Source of the DNA: JBGAJN01 sp044224905
GTDB lineage: Bacteria; Verrucomicrobiota; Verrucomicrobiia; Limisphaerales; JBGAJN01
Length of the DNA stretch: 64,000 nucleotides
Assembly (NCBI GenBank): GCA_044224905.1
Contig: JBGAJN010000003.1
Coordinates: 372,001-436,000, forward strand
Direction of reading: 5' to 3'
Shown here piece by piece: positions 52,140 through 60,720 of this stretch. How positions within the stretch are numbered: the stretch's first letter is position 1; the number at the start of each line of letters is the position of its first letter. A program made the translations under genes and the position numbers. The notes beneath the pieces were generated by a model. That model was given only the letters and a program-made list of their open reading frames with translations, had not been told where the DNA came from and made no database searches.

Positions 52140-55100
52140 ATGCTGAAGCAAATTCGCAATTCAAAAACGCCAGCGACCTTGTCATCGGGGCATTTAATTC
52201 TCCTGTTCCTCGTCGCTTGGATCGCGAATGGGTTGGCGGCCGAAGTGGTGATCGATCCGGTGAAACTCGAATTTTTCGAGAAGAAGATCCGGCCGGTGCT
52301 CGTTGAGAGTTGTTATTCCTGTCACAGCGCTGAAGCCAAAAAGACTAAGGGCGGGCTCGCACTCGACACCCGGGACGCGACCTTGAAGGGCGGCGAAACT
52401 GGACCCGCGGTGGTTGCGGGGGATCCAGCCAAGAGCCTTTTGATCAAAGCCGTCCGTTACGGTGACGAGAATCTGAAAATGCCGCCGCCCAAGGATGGCG
52501 ATAAGAAACTCGCGCCCGAAAAGATCGCCGACCTCGAAGCATGGATTAAAATGGGTGCGCCTGATCCGCGAACCGGCGGCAACGCCAGCAACGTGTTCGC
52601 GGCGATCATGGCGAGCTCGAGCAATCACTGGGCGTTTAAGCCCATCCAGGCGCCGTCGATTCCTTCTGTGATGAACTCCCGTTGGGTGGAGACGCCGGTG
52701 GATGCGTTTGTTCTCGCGAATTTGGAGTCGCGCAAAATGGCTCCGTCGCCCGAGGCGGATAAGCGGACATTGATCCGGCGCGTGAGCTACGATCTGATTG
52801 GTCTCCCTCCCACGCGCGCGGAGATTGAAGCGTTCATCGCTGACCGTTCGCCGAATGCTTACGCAAAGCTGGTGGATCGCTTGCTCGCATCGCCACGTTA
52901 TGGTGAGCGCTGGGGCCGGCATTGGCTGGACGTCGCGCGGTATGCGGACACCAAAGGTTACGTGGGCGGGGAGGAACCGCGTTACGCGTGGTCTTACACT
53001 TATCGCGATTACGTGATCCGGGCATTCAATGAAGATTTGCCATACGATCAATTCATCATCCAACAACTCGCCGCGGACTTGCTCCCGTTGGGCGATGATA
53101 ATCGTCCTTTGGCGGCGCTGGGGTTTCTCACATTGGGGCGGCGCTTCGTCAACAACGAGCAGGACATCATCGACGATCGTATCGATGTAATTTGCCGCGG
53201 CACGATGGCACTGACGATGCAGTGCTCACGTTGCCACGATCACAAGTATGACCCGTTGCCGACGCGGGATTATTACTCGCTTTACGGCATTATGCGTAGC
53301 TCGATGGAGCCGGCGGAGAAGCCTTTGTTGGCCAAGCAGCCCGCGCATCCCGAGTTCGCAAATTATCAAGCTGAGTTGAAGGCGAAACAGGCGGAACTCG
53401 ATCTCTATGTCAGCACCAACACAGCGGTCGTGCAGGCGAAGTTGCGCGAGCAAGCCGGCGATTATCTGCTGCTGGTTCACGAAACTTCCAAACTCACGAA
53501 CGATGTTGCGAAAGAAAATCTGCAGCGCGAGCGCAAGTTGAACAAAGTCGTTCGTGACCGATGGACGAGCAGTCTGCTCAACTGGGCGAAGACCAATCAC
53601 CCCGTTTTCGCGCCGCTGTTCGCGTTTCATGCCGTCACCAATGATTTCGCGGCCAAGTCGAAAGAGTTGTCGGCGAAGTTCGCAGCCAACAACGATCCAA
53701 CGAACAAGTTGAACCCGCTCGTTGCAAACTTGTTCGCCGGTGAACCGCCCGCAGCGATGACCAACGTCATTCAGCGCTACGGACAATTGCTCCGCAGCGT
53801 CGAAGAACATTGGCAAGCGTGGTTGAAGTTGGCCGATCCGGTCACGGTCATGCGCACAGGTGAAACCAATCCGTCTACGCCCGTGGCCTTGCCCGATGCT
53901 AACGAAGAGCAAGTGCGGCAGGTTTTATATGCGAGCGACGCGCCCGCGAATCCGCCGCCGGCGCAGTTTGGAGATTTTTTCCTCTTCAACGATGAGATCA
54001 AAAACAAGATCGAGCAGCTGAAGAAGAACGTAGTCTCGGTGGATGTGAATCATCCGGGAGCGCCGCCGCGGGCAATGACCATGCAGGACAAGCCGAAGGG
54101 AGAGAATGCCCGAGTGTTCATTCGTGGCAATCCTGGAACGCCCGGGCCGGAGGCGCCGCGACAGTTTCTCGAAGTCCTTTCCCGTGGGCCCCGGCAGACG
54201 TTTACGAATGGTAGCGGTCGATTGGATTTTGCGCGGGCAATCGTGAGTCGGGACAATCCGCTGACGGCGCGAGTTTTCGTGAATCGCGTCTGGCTTGAAC
54301 ATTTCGGCGTGGGGTTCGTGAGGACGCCGAGTGATTTTGGAGCACGCAGTGAACCGCCGAGTCATCCGGAGCTTTTGGATTATCTGGCGGCGCGTTTCAT
54401 GGACGATGGTTGGTCGATCAAGAAGCTGCACCGCTTGATTGTGATGTCGAACACCTATCGCCAAAGCAGCTTCGACGAAAGCCGCTACGCCGCGCGTGAC
54501 CCGGAGAATCGCCTGCTTTGGCGCCAGAATCGTCGGCGTTTGGATTTCGAAGCGATGCGCGATTCGTTCCTCGCCATCACGGGAACGCTTGACGACACCG
54601 TTGGCGGCAGGCCCGTAGACATCGTGAATGAACCGCTGAATCGACGGCGTTCCGTCTACGGACTGATCGACCGCCAGGACTTGCCAAACCTGTTCCGAAT
54701 TTTTGATTTCGCGAACCCGGACACCTCGAGTCCGCAACGTTTTCAAACCACGGTGGCCCAGCAGGCGTTGTTTCTGATGAACAGTGCGATGGTGATCGAG
54801 CGGGCGAAGAACCTTGTGTCGCGAACGGAGTTCCAGAAGTTGGATCAGGAAGAACAGCGTATCCGTTACCTTCACGACGCGGTTCTTCAGCGCGAACCCA
54901 CTACATTTGAATCACGCCTCGCACGCCAATTTATCGCCGAGCAACCGGTCGCCGACGCAATCGTTCCCGAAGCGATCACCTGGCAATACGGTTACGGACG
55001 TTACGACACGAACGAAAATCGCGTGGCGCGGTTCAATGTGTTCCGGCACTTTACTGGTCAAAATTGGCAAGGTGGGCCGAAGCTTCCTGATCCCAAACTA

Positions 55101-55574
55101 GGTTGGCTGACGTTGAGCGCCGACGGTGGTCACACGGGAGAAGGCGGCGTGCGGAATGTCGTGATTCGTCGTTGGACCGCGCCCCGAAGCGGGCGGTTTG
55201 TGATCAATGGTGAACTCGCGCATCCTTCGGCCGATGGCGATGGCGTCCGCGCGCGGGTCGTTGCGAGCCGGGCAGGGGAGCTGGGCCAATGGACCGTGCA
55301 CCACACGAATGTGACCATGCGTGTGGAGATGGCTGAGATCCAGCAGGGCGACACGATTGACTTCGTTGTCGACTGTCGCGAGAACAATGGTAGCGACACG
55401 TTCCGTTGGGTTCCGGTCATTTCGCTGATGGATCCGGCTGGAGTTGCCGAACCGGCACGATGGGATCCTCTAAAGAACTTCATGGATGTCTCCAAACTGC
55501 CCAAACCCATGGCCGCGTGGGAGAAGCTGGCGCAGATTCTTCTTCTATCCAACGAGTTCTCGTTTCTTGATTAA
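52140..55574 (+). CDS. PSD1 and planctomycete cytochrome C domain protein
   Basis: The 1144-residue protein has a signal peptide and the domain order PSCyt1 (about 40-110, haem-type 'CYSCHSAEAKK'), PSCyt2/DUF1549 (about 165-370, with 'QCSRCHDHKYDPLPTRDYYSLYG') and PSD1/DUF1553 (about 690-950, 'RVFVNRVWLEHFGVGFVRTPSDFG', 'NRRRLDFEAMRDSFL', 'NTYRQS'). A spacer rich in coiled-coil residues lies at about 375-660. The last 180 residues form a beta-rich domain ending 'SNEFSFLD'. Two CXXCH motifs imply covalent haem, so it may be a periplasmic redox protein. It is 22 bp after DUF1501, its normal partner. Confidence 0.94.
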   Translation: MLKQIRNSKTPATLSSGHLILLFLVAWIANGLAAEVVIDPVKLEFFEKKIRPVLVESCYSCHSAEAKKTKGGLALDTRDATLKGGETGPAVVAGDPAKSLLIKAVRYGDENLKMPPPKDGDKKLAPEKIADLEAWIKMGAPDPRTGGNASNVFAAIMASSSNHWAFKPIQAPSIPSVMNSRWVETPVDAFVLANLESRKMAPSPEADKRTLIRRVSYDLIGLPPTRAEIEAFIADRSPNAYAKLVDRLLASPRYGERWGRHWLDVARYADTKGYVGGEEPRYAWSYTYRDYVIRAFNEDLPYDQFIIQQLAADLLPLGDDNRPLAALGFLTLGRRFVNNEQDIIDDRIDVICRGTMALTMQCSRCHDHKYDPLPTRDYYSLYGIMRSSMEPAEKPLLAKQPAHPEFANYQAELKAKQAELDLYVSTNTAVVQAKLREQAGDYLLLVHETSKLTNDVAKENLQRERKLNKVVRDRWTSSLLNWAKTNHPVFAPLFAFHAVTNDFAAKSKELSAKFAANNDPTNKLNPLVANLFAGEPPAAMTNVIQRYGQLLRSVEEHWQAWLKLADPVTVMRTGETNPSTPVALPDANEEQVRQVLYASDAPANPPPAQFGDFFLFNDEIKNKIEQLKKNVVSVDVNHPGAPPRAMTMQDKPKGENARVFIRGNPGTPGPEAPRQFLEVLSRGPRQTFTNGSGRLDFARAIVSRDNPLTARVFVNRVWLEHFGVGFVRTPSDFGARSEPPSHPELLDYLAARFMDDGWSIKKLHRLIVMSNTYRQSSFDESRYAARDPENRLLWRQNRRRLDFEAMRDSFLAITGTLDDTVGGRPVDIVNEPLNRRRSVYGLIDRQDLPNLFRIFDFANPDTSSPQRFQTTVAQQALFLMNSAMVIERAKNLVSRTEFQKLDQEEQRIRYLHDAVLQREPTTFESRLARQFIAEQPVADAIVPEAITWQYGYGRYDTNENRVARFNVFRHFTGQNWQGGPKLPDPKLGWLTLSADGGHTGEGGVRNVVIRRWTAPRSGRFVINGELAHPSADGDGVRARVVASRAGELGQWTVHHTNVTMRVEMAEIQQGDTIDFVVDCRENNGSDTFRWVPVISLMDPAGVAEPARWDPLKNFMDVSKLPKPMAAWEKLAQILLLSNEFSFLD

Positions 55575-55687
55575 CAGTTTTTCTCTTGCCTGAGAGTTGC
55601 TTTCTCAAGGATGGAATCGACTTTGTCTGCTAAACCCTACTCCGCGCTTGACCGATAAAAGGCAAACTGGCACAACAACCGCCTATC

Positions 55688-56029
55688 ATGAAATCTAGCC
55701 AATACTTACTCTGTCTCCTAGTGGGAGCGCTGTGTCTGTTGACGAGCGTTCTGCTCTTCGTTTTTGGTCGCTCGATCCAGAGCACGCAGGAACGTTTGCA
55801 AGCCCAGCAGCTTGAGATCAATCGCGGTACTCAGAGCCTCCAGATTGGTTCCCGCTTGGTGCAGGACATCGCGCAGAACTCCGCGCAATTTCCTCAGCTC
55901 CGCCAGCTTTTGGCGAAGAATGGCATCAATGTTACGTTCAACCAGCAGCAGAGTCAGCAGCCCGCTGCTCAATCCGCCGCTCCGGCCAAGCCCGCCGCTA
56001 CCGCTCCTGCCAAGAAGACTGCGAAATAA
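55688..56029 (+). CDS. Small membrane-anchored protein (paralogue 1)
   Basis: A 113-residue protein that I do not recognise. One N-terminal membrane segment ('YLLCLLVGALCLLTSVLLFVF') is followed by a helix ('IQSTQERLQAQQLEINRG' start), a conserved end 'LVQDIAQNSAQFPQLRQLLAKNGINV' and a low-complexity Gln then Ala/Pro/Lys tail. The next gene, 18 bp downstream, codes for a protein of the same plan: the two align over the helix and the 'GI' turn. They are thus a duplicated pair, probably inner-membrane proteins with the helix outside. They follow the PSD1 gene by 113 bp. Confidence 0.8.
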   Translation: MKSSQYLLCLLVGALCLLTSVLLFVFGRSIQSTQERLQAQQLEINRGTQSLQIGSRLVQDIAQNSAQFPQLRQLLAKNGINVTFNQQQSQQPAAQSAAPAKPAATAPAKKTAK

Positions 56030-56047
56030 CTTCAACGAACCAACTAT

Positions 56048-56347
56048 ATGAATCCTGAATCTCAAAATTCCCAGAGCGCGTTTCTGCCGGTGCTGTTGAC
56101 CTCGCTCGCTGTGTTCTTCTTCTTCGGTTGGCAGCTCTCCAATGTCTGGAGTCAGAAGTCAGCGCTGAGCAAAGTTGAAGAGGCGCAGAAGCCCGTTGTC
56201 GAACGCGCGTTGCAAGCTCAGCGTGAACTGCAAGGCATCGCCACGGATTTGTTGACTCTCGCGAAGACGGACCCCGTCGCGCAGCAGATCATCAATGCAT
56301 ACGGCATTGCGCAATCGGCTCCTGCGGCTCCTGCTCCTAAGAAATAA
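56048..56347 (+). CDS. Small membrane-anchored protein (paralogue 2)
   Basis: A 99-residue partner of the preceding gene. The membrane segment is 'FLPVLLTSLAVFFFFGWQLSNVW', followed by a helix with 'ERALQAQRELQGIATDLLTLAKTDPVAQQIINAYGI' order and a short Ala/Pro/Lys tail. The helix end matches paralogue 1 ('LLAKNGI' against 'INAYGI'), and both have the same spacing from membrane to turn. No known domain. A strong terminator ends 13 bp after its stop, so the pair closes the operon. It may assemble with paralogue 1. Confidence 0.8.
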   Translation: MNPESQNSQSAFLPVLLTSLAVFFFFGWQLSNVWSQKSALSKVEEAQKPVVERALQAQRELQGIATDLLTLAKTDPVAQQIINAYGIAQSAPAAPAPKK

Positions 56348-56367
56348 TCGAAGCCCATCCTTTCAAA

Positions 56368-56399
56368 CCGGCATCTTTGGATGCCGGCTTATTTTTTTT
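56368..56399 (+). terminator. Intrinsic terminator, shared by convergent genes
   Basis: CCGGCATC (56368-56375) pairs with GATGCCGG (56380-56387) around TTTG, and is followed by CTTATTTTTTTT. It ends the small-membrane-protein pair. The T-run includes the stop codon of the convergent lipoprotein gene (56389-56391), so the genes meet here. Confidence 0.88.
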
Positions 56400-57579
56400 C
56401 GCCGATCGATGAAATTGTGAACTTCAGTGAGAGCTCCTCTGGCGATTGTGGTTCGAGCGACTTTTCCAAATCAACTTCGAAGGGGCGCGCGAGGCTGTTG
56501 CCCGCCAAGTCTTCTAACACGGAGCCTACGTTAAGCTGATACTCGCCAGCGTCCCATGGTTTCTCTGGCGAAAAACTCCAAGCGGTCTCTTGCGGGTCGA
56601 TTTTTATCGCGCCGCGAACTTTCAATCCGTCTGAACTGACAACGACGATTTGGCTCTTCAACAAAGCCCAATCGAGTGGTTTTGGAAACTCCACTCGCAG
56701 TGATTCGCGCGAGCCGTCGCTAGGTGGGATGACGCGCCAGTCGGTTAGCTTGAGCTGGGCATGCTCGACCTGTCCGACGGTGAACGGTTTTTCCACGACT
56801 TTGCCTAGCTGGGCTCCTGCCTGTGTTCGCCAATCGCCCGAAATGATAAGTCGGTAACGCTTGCCCGGTTCGAGCACCGGGCCGAGCTCAACGTTGAGAT
56901 TCACCCCGGTTTTTTGCCGACCGGGATGAAACCACAACGTCAGTCGCCGCTCGTCCTCCGACCACAGCTCGGTTTCGCGAAATGGCTCGGACACCTCGGT
57001 TCCGCTCTCTTCGATCAGCTTAATACGACGGAGAAATTCTCCTTTGCGCATGGGTTCGGAAAACACGAGGTAGAATTTCAAATGATTCGCCGGCACAACG
57101 TCGCCACTGGGATAAATCGAGGTCAGCCGTGGTTGGGAAATGGTTGGATCAATCGGCGCGCGGTAGGTCGTTGTCAAAATCGCGGGACTGGTGAGAGGAC
57201 GTTTCAGGTTGAGCGCTGCCGGGTCGAAGGTGGCCACATAGCTTTCGCCGGCGAGCAGCGGGAAACGTGGAAGCAGGCGGAGTTTATTTCCGGTAATTTC
57301 GTAGTCGCCGAGTAGCGCTGGTCCAATGCTGTTGGTCCCGTCGCGCAAACGCATCGCGAGAATGGATTCGCGACTATCGGCGGCTTGCGGACTGCGATCG
57401 AATGTCCGCCACGCGCTCGCATCTGAAGCTTCGACGACGACCGCGATGTGCTGTGGATCGATGGAATTCGGTTCAACGTGTAGATCGAACGCGATGGGAT
57501 TTTGTGCGTCGCATCCAGCGAAGAGCCAGCTCAACGAGATGAGGAATGCCCATCTCGCTATCGAGCGAGTGGTTCTCAT
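56389..57579 (-). CDS. Lipoprotein with Ig-like (SbsA-type) domains
   Basis: The 396-residue product has a lipoprotein signal ('WAFLISLSWLFAGC', lipobox LFAGC). The mature part is beta-rich, with repeated strand pairs such as 'RLTSIYPSGDVVPANHLKFYLVFSEPMRKGEF' and 'SLRVEFPKPLDWALLKSQIVVVSSDG', which resemble SbsA/Big-type Ig-like domains ('P..G...P....I.ikFS.pm'). About three are visible. It is probably anchored in the outer membrane. I chose the ATG at 57579, which overlaps the VOC stop (ATGA); it is the last gene of a coupled three-gene operon. Role unknown. Confidence 0.78.
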   Translation of the reverse strand: MRTTRSIARWAFLISLSWLFAGCDAQNPIAFDLHVEPNSIDPQHIAVVVEASDASAWRTFDRSPQAADSRESILAMRLRDGTNSIGPALLGDYEITGNKLRLLPRFPLLAGESYVATFDPAALNLKRPLTSPAILTTTYRAPIDPTISQPRLTSIYPSGDVVPANHLKFYLVFSEPMRKGEFLRRIKLIEESGTEVSEPFRETELWSEDERRLTLWFHPGRQKTGVNLNVELGPVLEPGKRYRLIISGDWRTQAGAQLGKVVEKPFTVGQVEHAQLKLTDWRVIPPSDGSRESLRVEFPKPLDWALLKSQIVVVSSDGLKVRGAIKIDPQETAWSFSPEKPWDAGEYQLNVGSVLEDLAGNSLARPFEVDLEKSLEPQSPEELSLKFTISSIGEKK

Positions 57580-57968
57580 GGCTGCACCGGTATGATCGGG
57601 CAAGGTATTTTCCATTCGATCAACTCGATACGGTTCCCGTCTGGGTCGTTGATGAAGAATCGATCGGCTCCAGGAATCGGCGTGGTTTCTCGGATGGCAA
57701 TCCCACGGTCTGCGAGTTCCATTCGCGCAGCCTGTGCGTTGTGGATATGCATCGCGAAATGACGGCGCGCCGGAACGTCCGCCGCTGGCGCAGGCAAAAG
57801 GTGGAGTTGTTGATCACCCAGTTGAAACCAGATCACGTTCATTCCCACCTCGCGGAAGGTGGGCGGAATTTCGATCTGCGGCAAACGCAACGCGTCGCGG
57901 TAGAAGGCAATCGCCCGCGGAACATCACTGACGAGGATGGATACGTGATGGATGCCGCTGAGCTTCAC
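57576..57968 (-). CDS. VOC-family (glyoxalase/bleomycin-resistance-like) protein
   Basis: The 130-residue protein has the paired beta-alpha-beta-beta-beta units of the vicinal-oxygen-chelate fold: 'KLSGIHHVSILVSDVPRAIAFYRDALRLP' and 'ARRHFAMHIHNAQAARMELADRGI', with metal-ligand candidates in H7/H8 and 'FFINDPDGNRIELIEW' (Glu). It is close in size to glyoxalase I-like and fosfomycin-resistance-like proteins, so substrate is open. The GTG start overlaps the upstream stop (GTGA) and its stop overlaps the lipoprotein start. Confidence 0.92.
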   Translation of the reverse strand: MKLSGIHHVSILVSDVPRAIAFYRDALRLPQIEIPPTFREVGMNVIWFQLGDQQLHLLPAPAADVPARRHFAMHIHNAQAARMELADRGIAIRETTPIPGADRFFINDPDGNRIELIEWKIPCPIIPVQP

Positions 57969-59128
57969 GGCAGCTTCGCCATGTCCAACACTAGTTTGTC
58001 GTCCTGCTCGCGTAAGACGACGATGTTGTCGTTGTCCAGTTTGTCAACGTGGACGGCGCCGAAGAGGGATTCGACAATTTCAATGCCATCGGGGCCGGAC
58101 TTTTGTTTTGTGTCACGATGCGCGGCCTTCTCGTTGGTTTTGTCGGCGTCATTGAGCGCGACGTAATTCATGTCAATGCGCACGCCCCAGAATTTGCTCG
58201 GGCCAAAAAGGTTTTTTCCAAAACGCTGTGTATGGGTTACGAGCCAGCGCTTGCCGCCCTTTTCATAGGCGAACATGTCGAGCGGGCGGTTTTGCGAACC
58301 AAGTTCGACGAAGCTCGTACCTTTGACGTTCGCGCCGGATTGCAGATCGTTCAGGGGAAACTTGGCGATCGGCGTGCAGGCGAATGCGCCGACGACGTAG
58401 TGCTTCCCGTTTTCTTCATACGGAACAAAACTCGAGATCGGCGCCTTGGTTTCCCATTTGCGATGCGAGATGTGGTATGTCTCCGCGCTGAAGACCGCGC
58501 CGCCTTGACCGTGAGTCAGCGGGAACGGCAGTGAGAAAATTTTGCTCGAGAATTCTTCGCTCGATTGGCCGGCCGCGAGCACGCGATCGCCGGCGAAGGC
58601 CAAGTCCGTGATGGTGTTTATCTTTGCATTAGCGCCAGCGGGTAGGGCGATGCGCACGTAGTTGGCGTTCTTCAAAGGCAGGTCCGAAACTTTTCCATCG
58701 GCGTCGACGGTGAGAATCGCCGGTTGATTATCGGCCAAGCGAACGACCGAAAGATAAATCTTACCGCTCGCTGGATTAACTGCGAGGTCGGCGATGCGCA
58801 CGCCGTTCGCAGGCGCTCCGAGTTTGGCCGCAGCGATACCGGCGATGTCGTCGACACGATGTTTCAGTTTTTGCACTGGGCCGACATCGCCGGTATCGAT
58901 GGCGACGATGCTCGCCGCTTTGGCTTCGGCCACGAGCAACAAGCCGCTCGGTCCGAAGTTGAGGGCGCCGACGGAAGCGAGCTTGAGTTCGCCGTGCTGG
59001 GGGTTCTTGAAAAATAATTCGGCGGCCGATTTGCCTTTGGCTGCGGACGCGGAATGCATTAGCGCTACAGCGATGATGCTGACGGCGGCGGCGGAAGCAA
59101 GAGTGAGCAGAGTTTTACGAGAGTTCAT
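57965..59128 (-). CDS. Exported protein with propeller-like repeats, unknown function
   Basis: The 387-residue product has a signal peptide ('SAAAVSIIAVALMHSASA'). The mature part has repeated strand groups such as 'LNFGPSGLLLVAEAKAASIVAIDTGDVG', 'LAVNPASGKIYLSVVRLADNQPAILTVDADGK' and 'DLAFAGDRVLAAGQSS', which look like YncE/NHL-type propeller blades. There are no Cys pairs or catalytic motifs. It is the first gene of the operon that continues with VOC and the lipoprotein, joined by 4-base overlaps. Ligand is unknown. Confidence 0.78.
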   Translation of the reverse strand: MNSRKTLLTLASAAAVSIIAVALMHSASAAKGKSAAELFFKNPQHGELKLASVGALNFGPSGLLLVAEAKAASIVAIDTGDVGPVQKLKHRVDDIAGIAAAKLGAPANGVRIADLAVNPASGKIYLSVVRLADNQPAILTVDADGKVSDLPLKNANYVRIALPAGANAKINTITDLAFAGDRVLAAGQSSEEFSSKIFSLPFPLTHGQGGAVFSAETYHISHRKWETKAPISSFVPYEENGKHYVVGAFACTPIAKFPLNDLQSGANVKGTSFVELGSQNRPLDMFAYEKGGKRWLVTHTQRFGKNLFGPSKFWGVRIDMNYVALNDADKTNEKAAHRDTKQKSGPDGIEIVESLFGAVHVDKLDNDNIVVLREQDDKLVLDMAKLP

Positions 59129-59219
59129 GGCGGGCCTTTCGTTGGATTGCTGTGTGAAGACGAAACAAATCTAGGTGCGATTCAATCCTTCCGCGAGCAG
59201 AAACTGCTTTGCCTTCGAT

Positions 59220-60434
59220 TCACTGGAACTTCATATAAATGGCCTTCAAGTATTGCGCTTCCGGGAACGTCGCAACGTGATCGGGGGCATGTGTCGTCGT
59301 CCGCAGTTCCACAAATCGACGTCCGGAATCGCGCGCCGCTTGACGGACGGCGCCGAAAAATTCATCGGCGGACACATGAGCCGAACACGAAGCGGCGACC
59401 AGCGTCCCGCGGGACGCAAGCCAGCGGAGTCCCGCGCTGTTGAGATTGCGGTACGCACCGATGGCGCCGGTGCGTTCGGTTTCCCGCTTCGCGAGTGAGG
59501 GAGGATCGATGACAATCAGATCGAACTGACGGGTGGGTGGCGCGGCAAGCCAGTCGAATGCGTTGCCTTGAATTGTTTCGTGCCGACAAGCCGCGACCGG
59601 AGGGAAGGATTGGTTGAGCGTGAAGTTCCTCTTGGCGCTGGCAAGTGCGTGTTCGCTCAGATCGAGATCGCTCACCGACTTTGCACCGCCGCGTGCCGCG
59701 TAGAGTGAAAAACCGCCGCTGAAGCTGAACGCGTTGAGAACGAAGCAGCCTTGCGCGAGCGATTCAACGTGCCGACGGTTCTCGCGTTGATCAAGAAAGA
59801 ATCCGGTTTTCTGCCCACGCAACACGTCAGCTTCGAAGCGGAGTCCGGTTTCGAGGAAGATCACTGGGCCGTCGGGCGAACTGCCGTGAAGAAGCTGCCC
59901 GTCTCGCAGCGCGAACTGCGTCTGTGCCGTCGGTTGAATATTGCGGCTTAGGCGGAGGACCAGTCGTTCGGGCTTCAACACCGCCTGAAGCAGCGCCGAG
60001 ATCTCGTTGATTCGCGGCAACCAAGCCGCTGTATAAAGCTTCAGAACGTAAGTCGTATCATAACGATCGAGCACCAGCCCGGGCCAGCCGTCGCTCTCGC
60101 CGTTGATGCAGCGATACCCCGTGGTTGAAGCTTCAAATAGTGATTCGCGCCGCGCGAGTGTTTGACCCAGCCGCGCCTGCCACCATGCGGCATCGATCGT
60201 GGTGGGTTTGCCGGCGTGCAAAATGCGCACGCGAATTGGTGACGCCGGATCGAATAGCCCAACGGCGAGGAACTTGTCGTTGCGATCAAAGATCACCGCG
60301 AGTTCGCCGAGGACGCCTTCCCGATTTTTCTCGCGAATGCTGTCGGCGAACAACCACGGGTGACCGCCGCGAAGAATCGTTTCCGCGGTTGCGGTGACGC
60401 GGAGTCGGAGCCGGGGCGGCGCGGTGTTACTCAT
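59220..60434 (-). CDS. RlmI-like class I rRNA methyltransferase
   Basis: The 404-residue enzyme has an N-terminal PUA domain ('ILRGGHPWLFADSIRE' and 'GVLGELAVIFDRNDKFLAVGLFDP'), a central segment 'NGESDGWPGLVLDRYD', and a Rossmann methyltransferase with 'LNAFSFSGGFSLYAARGGA' (motif I), 'DLDLSEHALASAKRNF' and 'FDLIVIDPPSLAK' (motif IV). This is the RlmI layout, methylating 23S rRNA at C1962 in E. coli (m5C) with SAM. A Cys in 'AASCSAHV' is the motif VI candidate. The target here is inferred. The gene is separated by 91 bp from the exported propeller-like gene. Confidence 0.92.
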   Translation of the reverse strand: MSNTAPPRLRLRVTATAETILRGGHPWLFADSIREKNREGVLGELAVIFDRNDKFLAVGLFDPASPIRVRILHAGKPTTIDAAWWQARLGQTLARRESLFEASTTGYRCINGESDGWPGLVLDRYDTTYVLKLYTAAWLPRINEISALLQAVLKPERLVLRLSRNIQPTAQTQFALRDGQLLHGSSPDGPVIFLETGLRFEADVLRGQKTGFFLDQRENRRHVESLAQGCFVLNAFSFSGGFSLYAARGGAKSVSDLDLSEHALASAKRNFTLNQSFPPVAACRHETIQGNAFDWLAAPPTRQFDLIVIDPPSLAKRETERTGAIGAYRNLNSAGLRWLASRGTLVAASCSAHVSADEFFGAVRQAARDSGRRFVELRTTTHAPDHVATFPEAQYLKAIYMKFQ

Positions 60435-60485
60435 CAGTGCTGTAGCTTGCGCGAATCACTGAACAGGTTCAAACTTTCACGCGCT

Positions 60486-60638
60486 ATGTCTGAGCCCATT
60501 GAACAGCCGGTCCGATTGGACGAAAACGCCGTATGCGAAACGTGCGGAAAGTTCGGGGCGTTTTCTTTCGATGGGCGTGTGCTGTGTGGGGATTGCTATC
60601 AAACGTGCGGTGCGTGTTGCGCTGGCGACGACGAATAG
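60486..60638 (+). CDS. Small zinc-ribbon protein
   Basis: A 50-residue protein with 'CETCGKFG' and 'LCGDCYQTCGACC', so seven Cys of which four (CxxC...CxxC) form a zinc ribbon. The start at the ATG 60486 gives a natural acidic N-terminus; the open frame runs further upstream only because it overlaps the methyltransferase gene on the other strand. Small Cys-rich proteins of this length are frequent in this phylum and their function is not known. It is convergent with nothing and lies 51 bp after the start of the methyltransferase gene on the opposite strand, so it has its own promoter. Confidence 0.72.
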   Translation: MSEPIEQPVRLDENAVCETCGKFGAFSFDGRVLCGDCYQTCGACCAGDDE

Positions 60639-60720
60639 GTCTTTCGGTTTAGTAGCGTCGCCAAGCCACCCGCGGGTGATTACTCGTTGCACCGTTCGTC
60701 GGATGCGATAGCCTGCCGCC

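Noticed and set aside
55590..55620. Imperfect inverted repeat after the PSD1 cytochrome gene
   Set aside because: Arms need bulges to pair and a T-run precedes rather than follows the stem.
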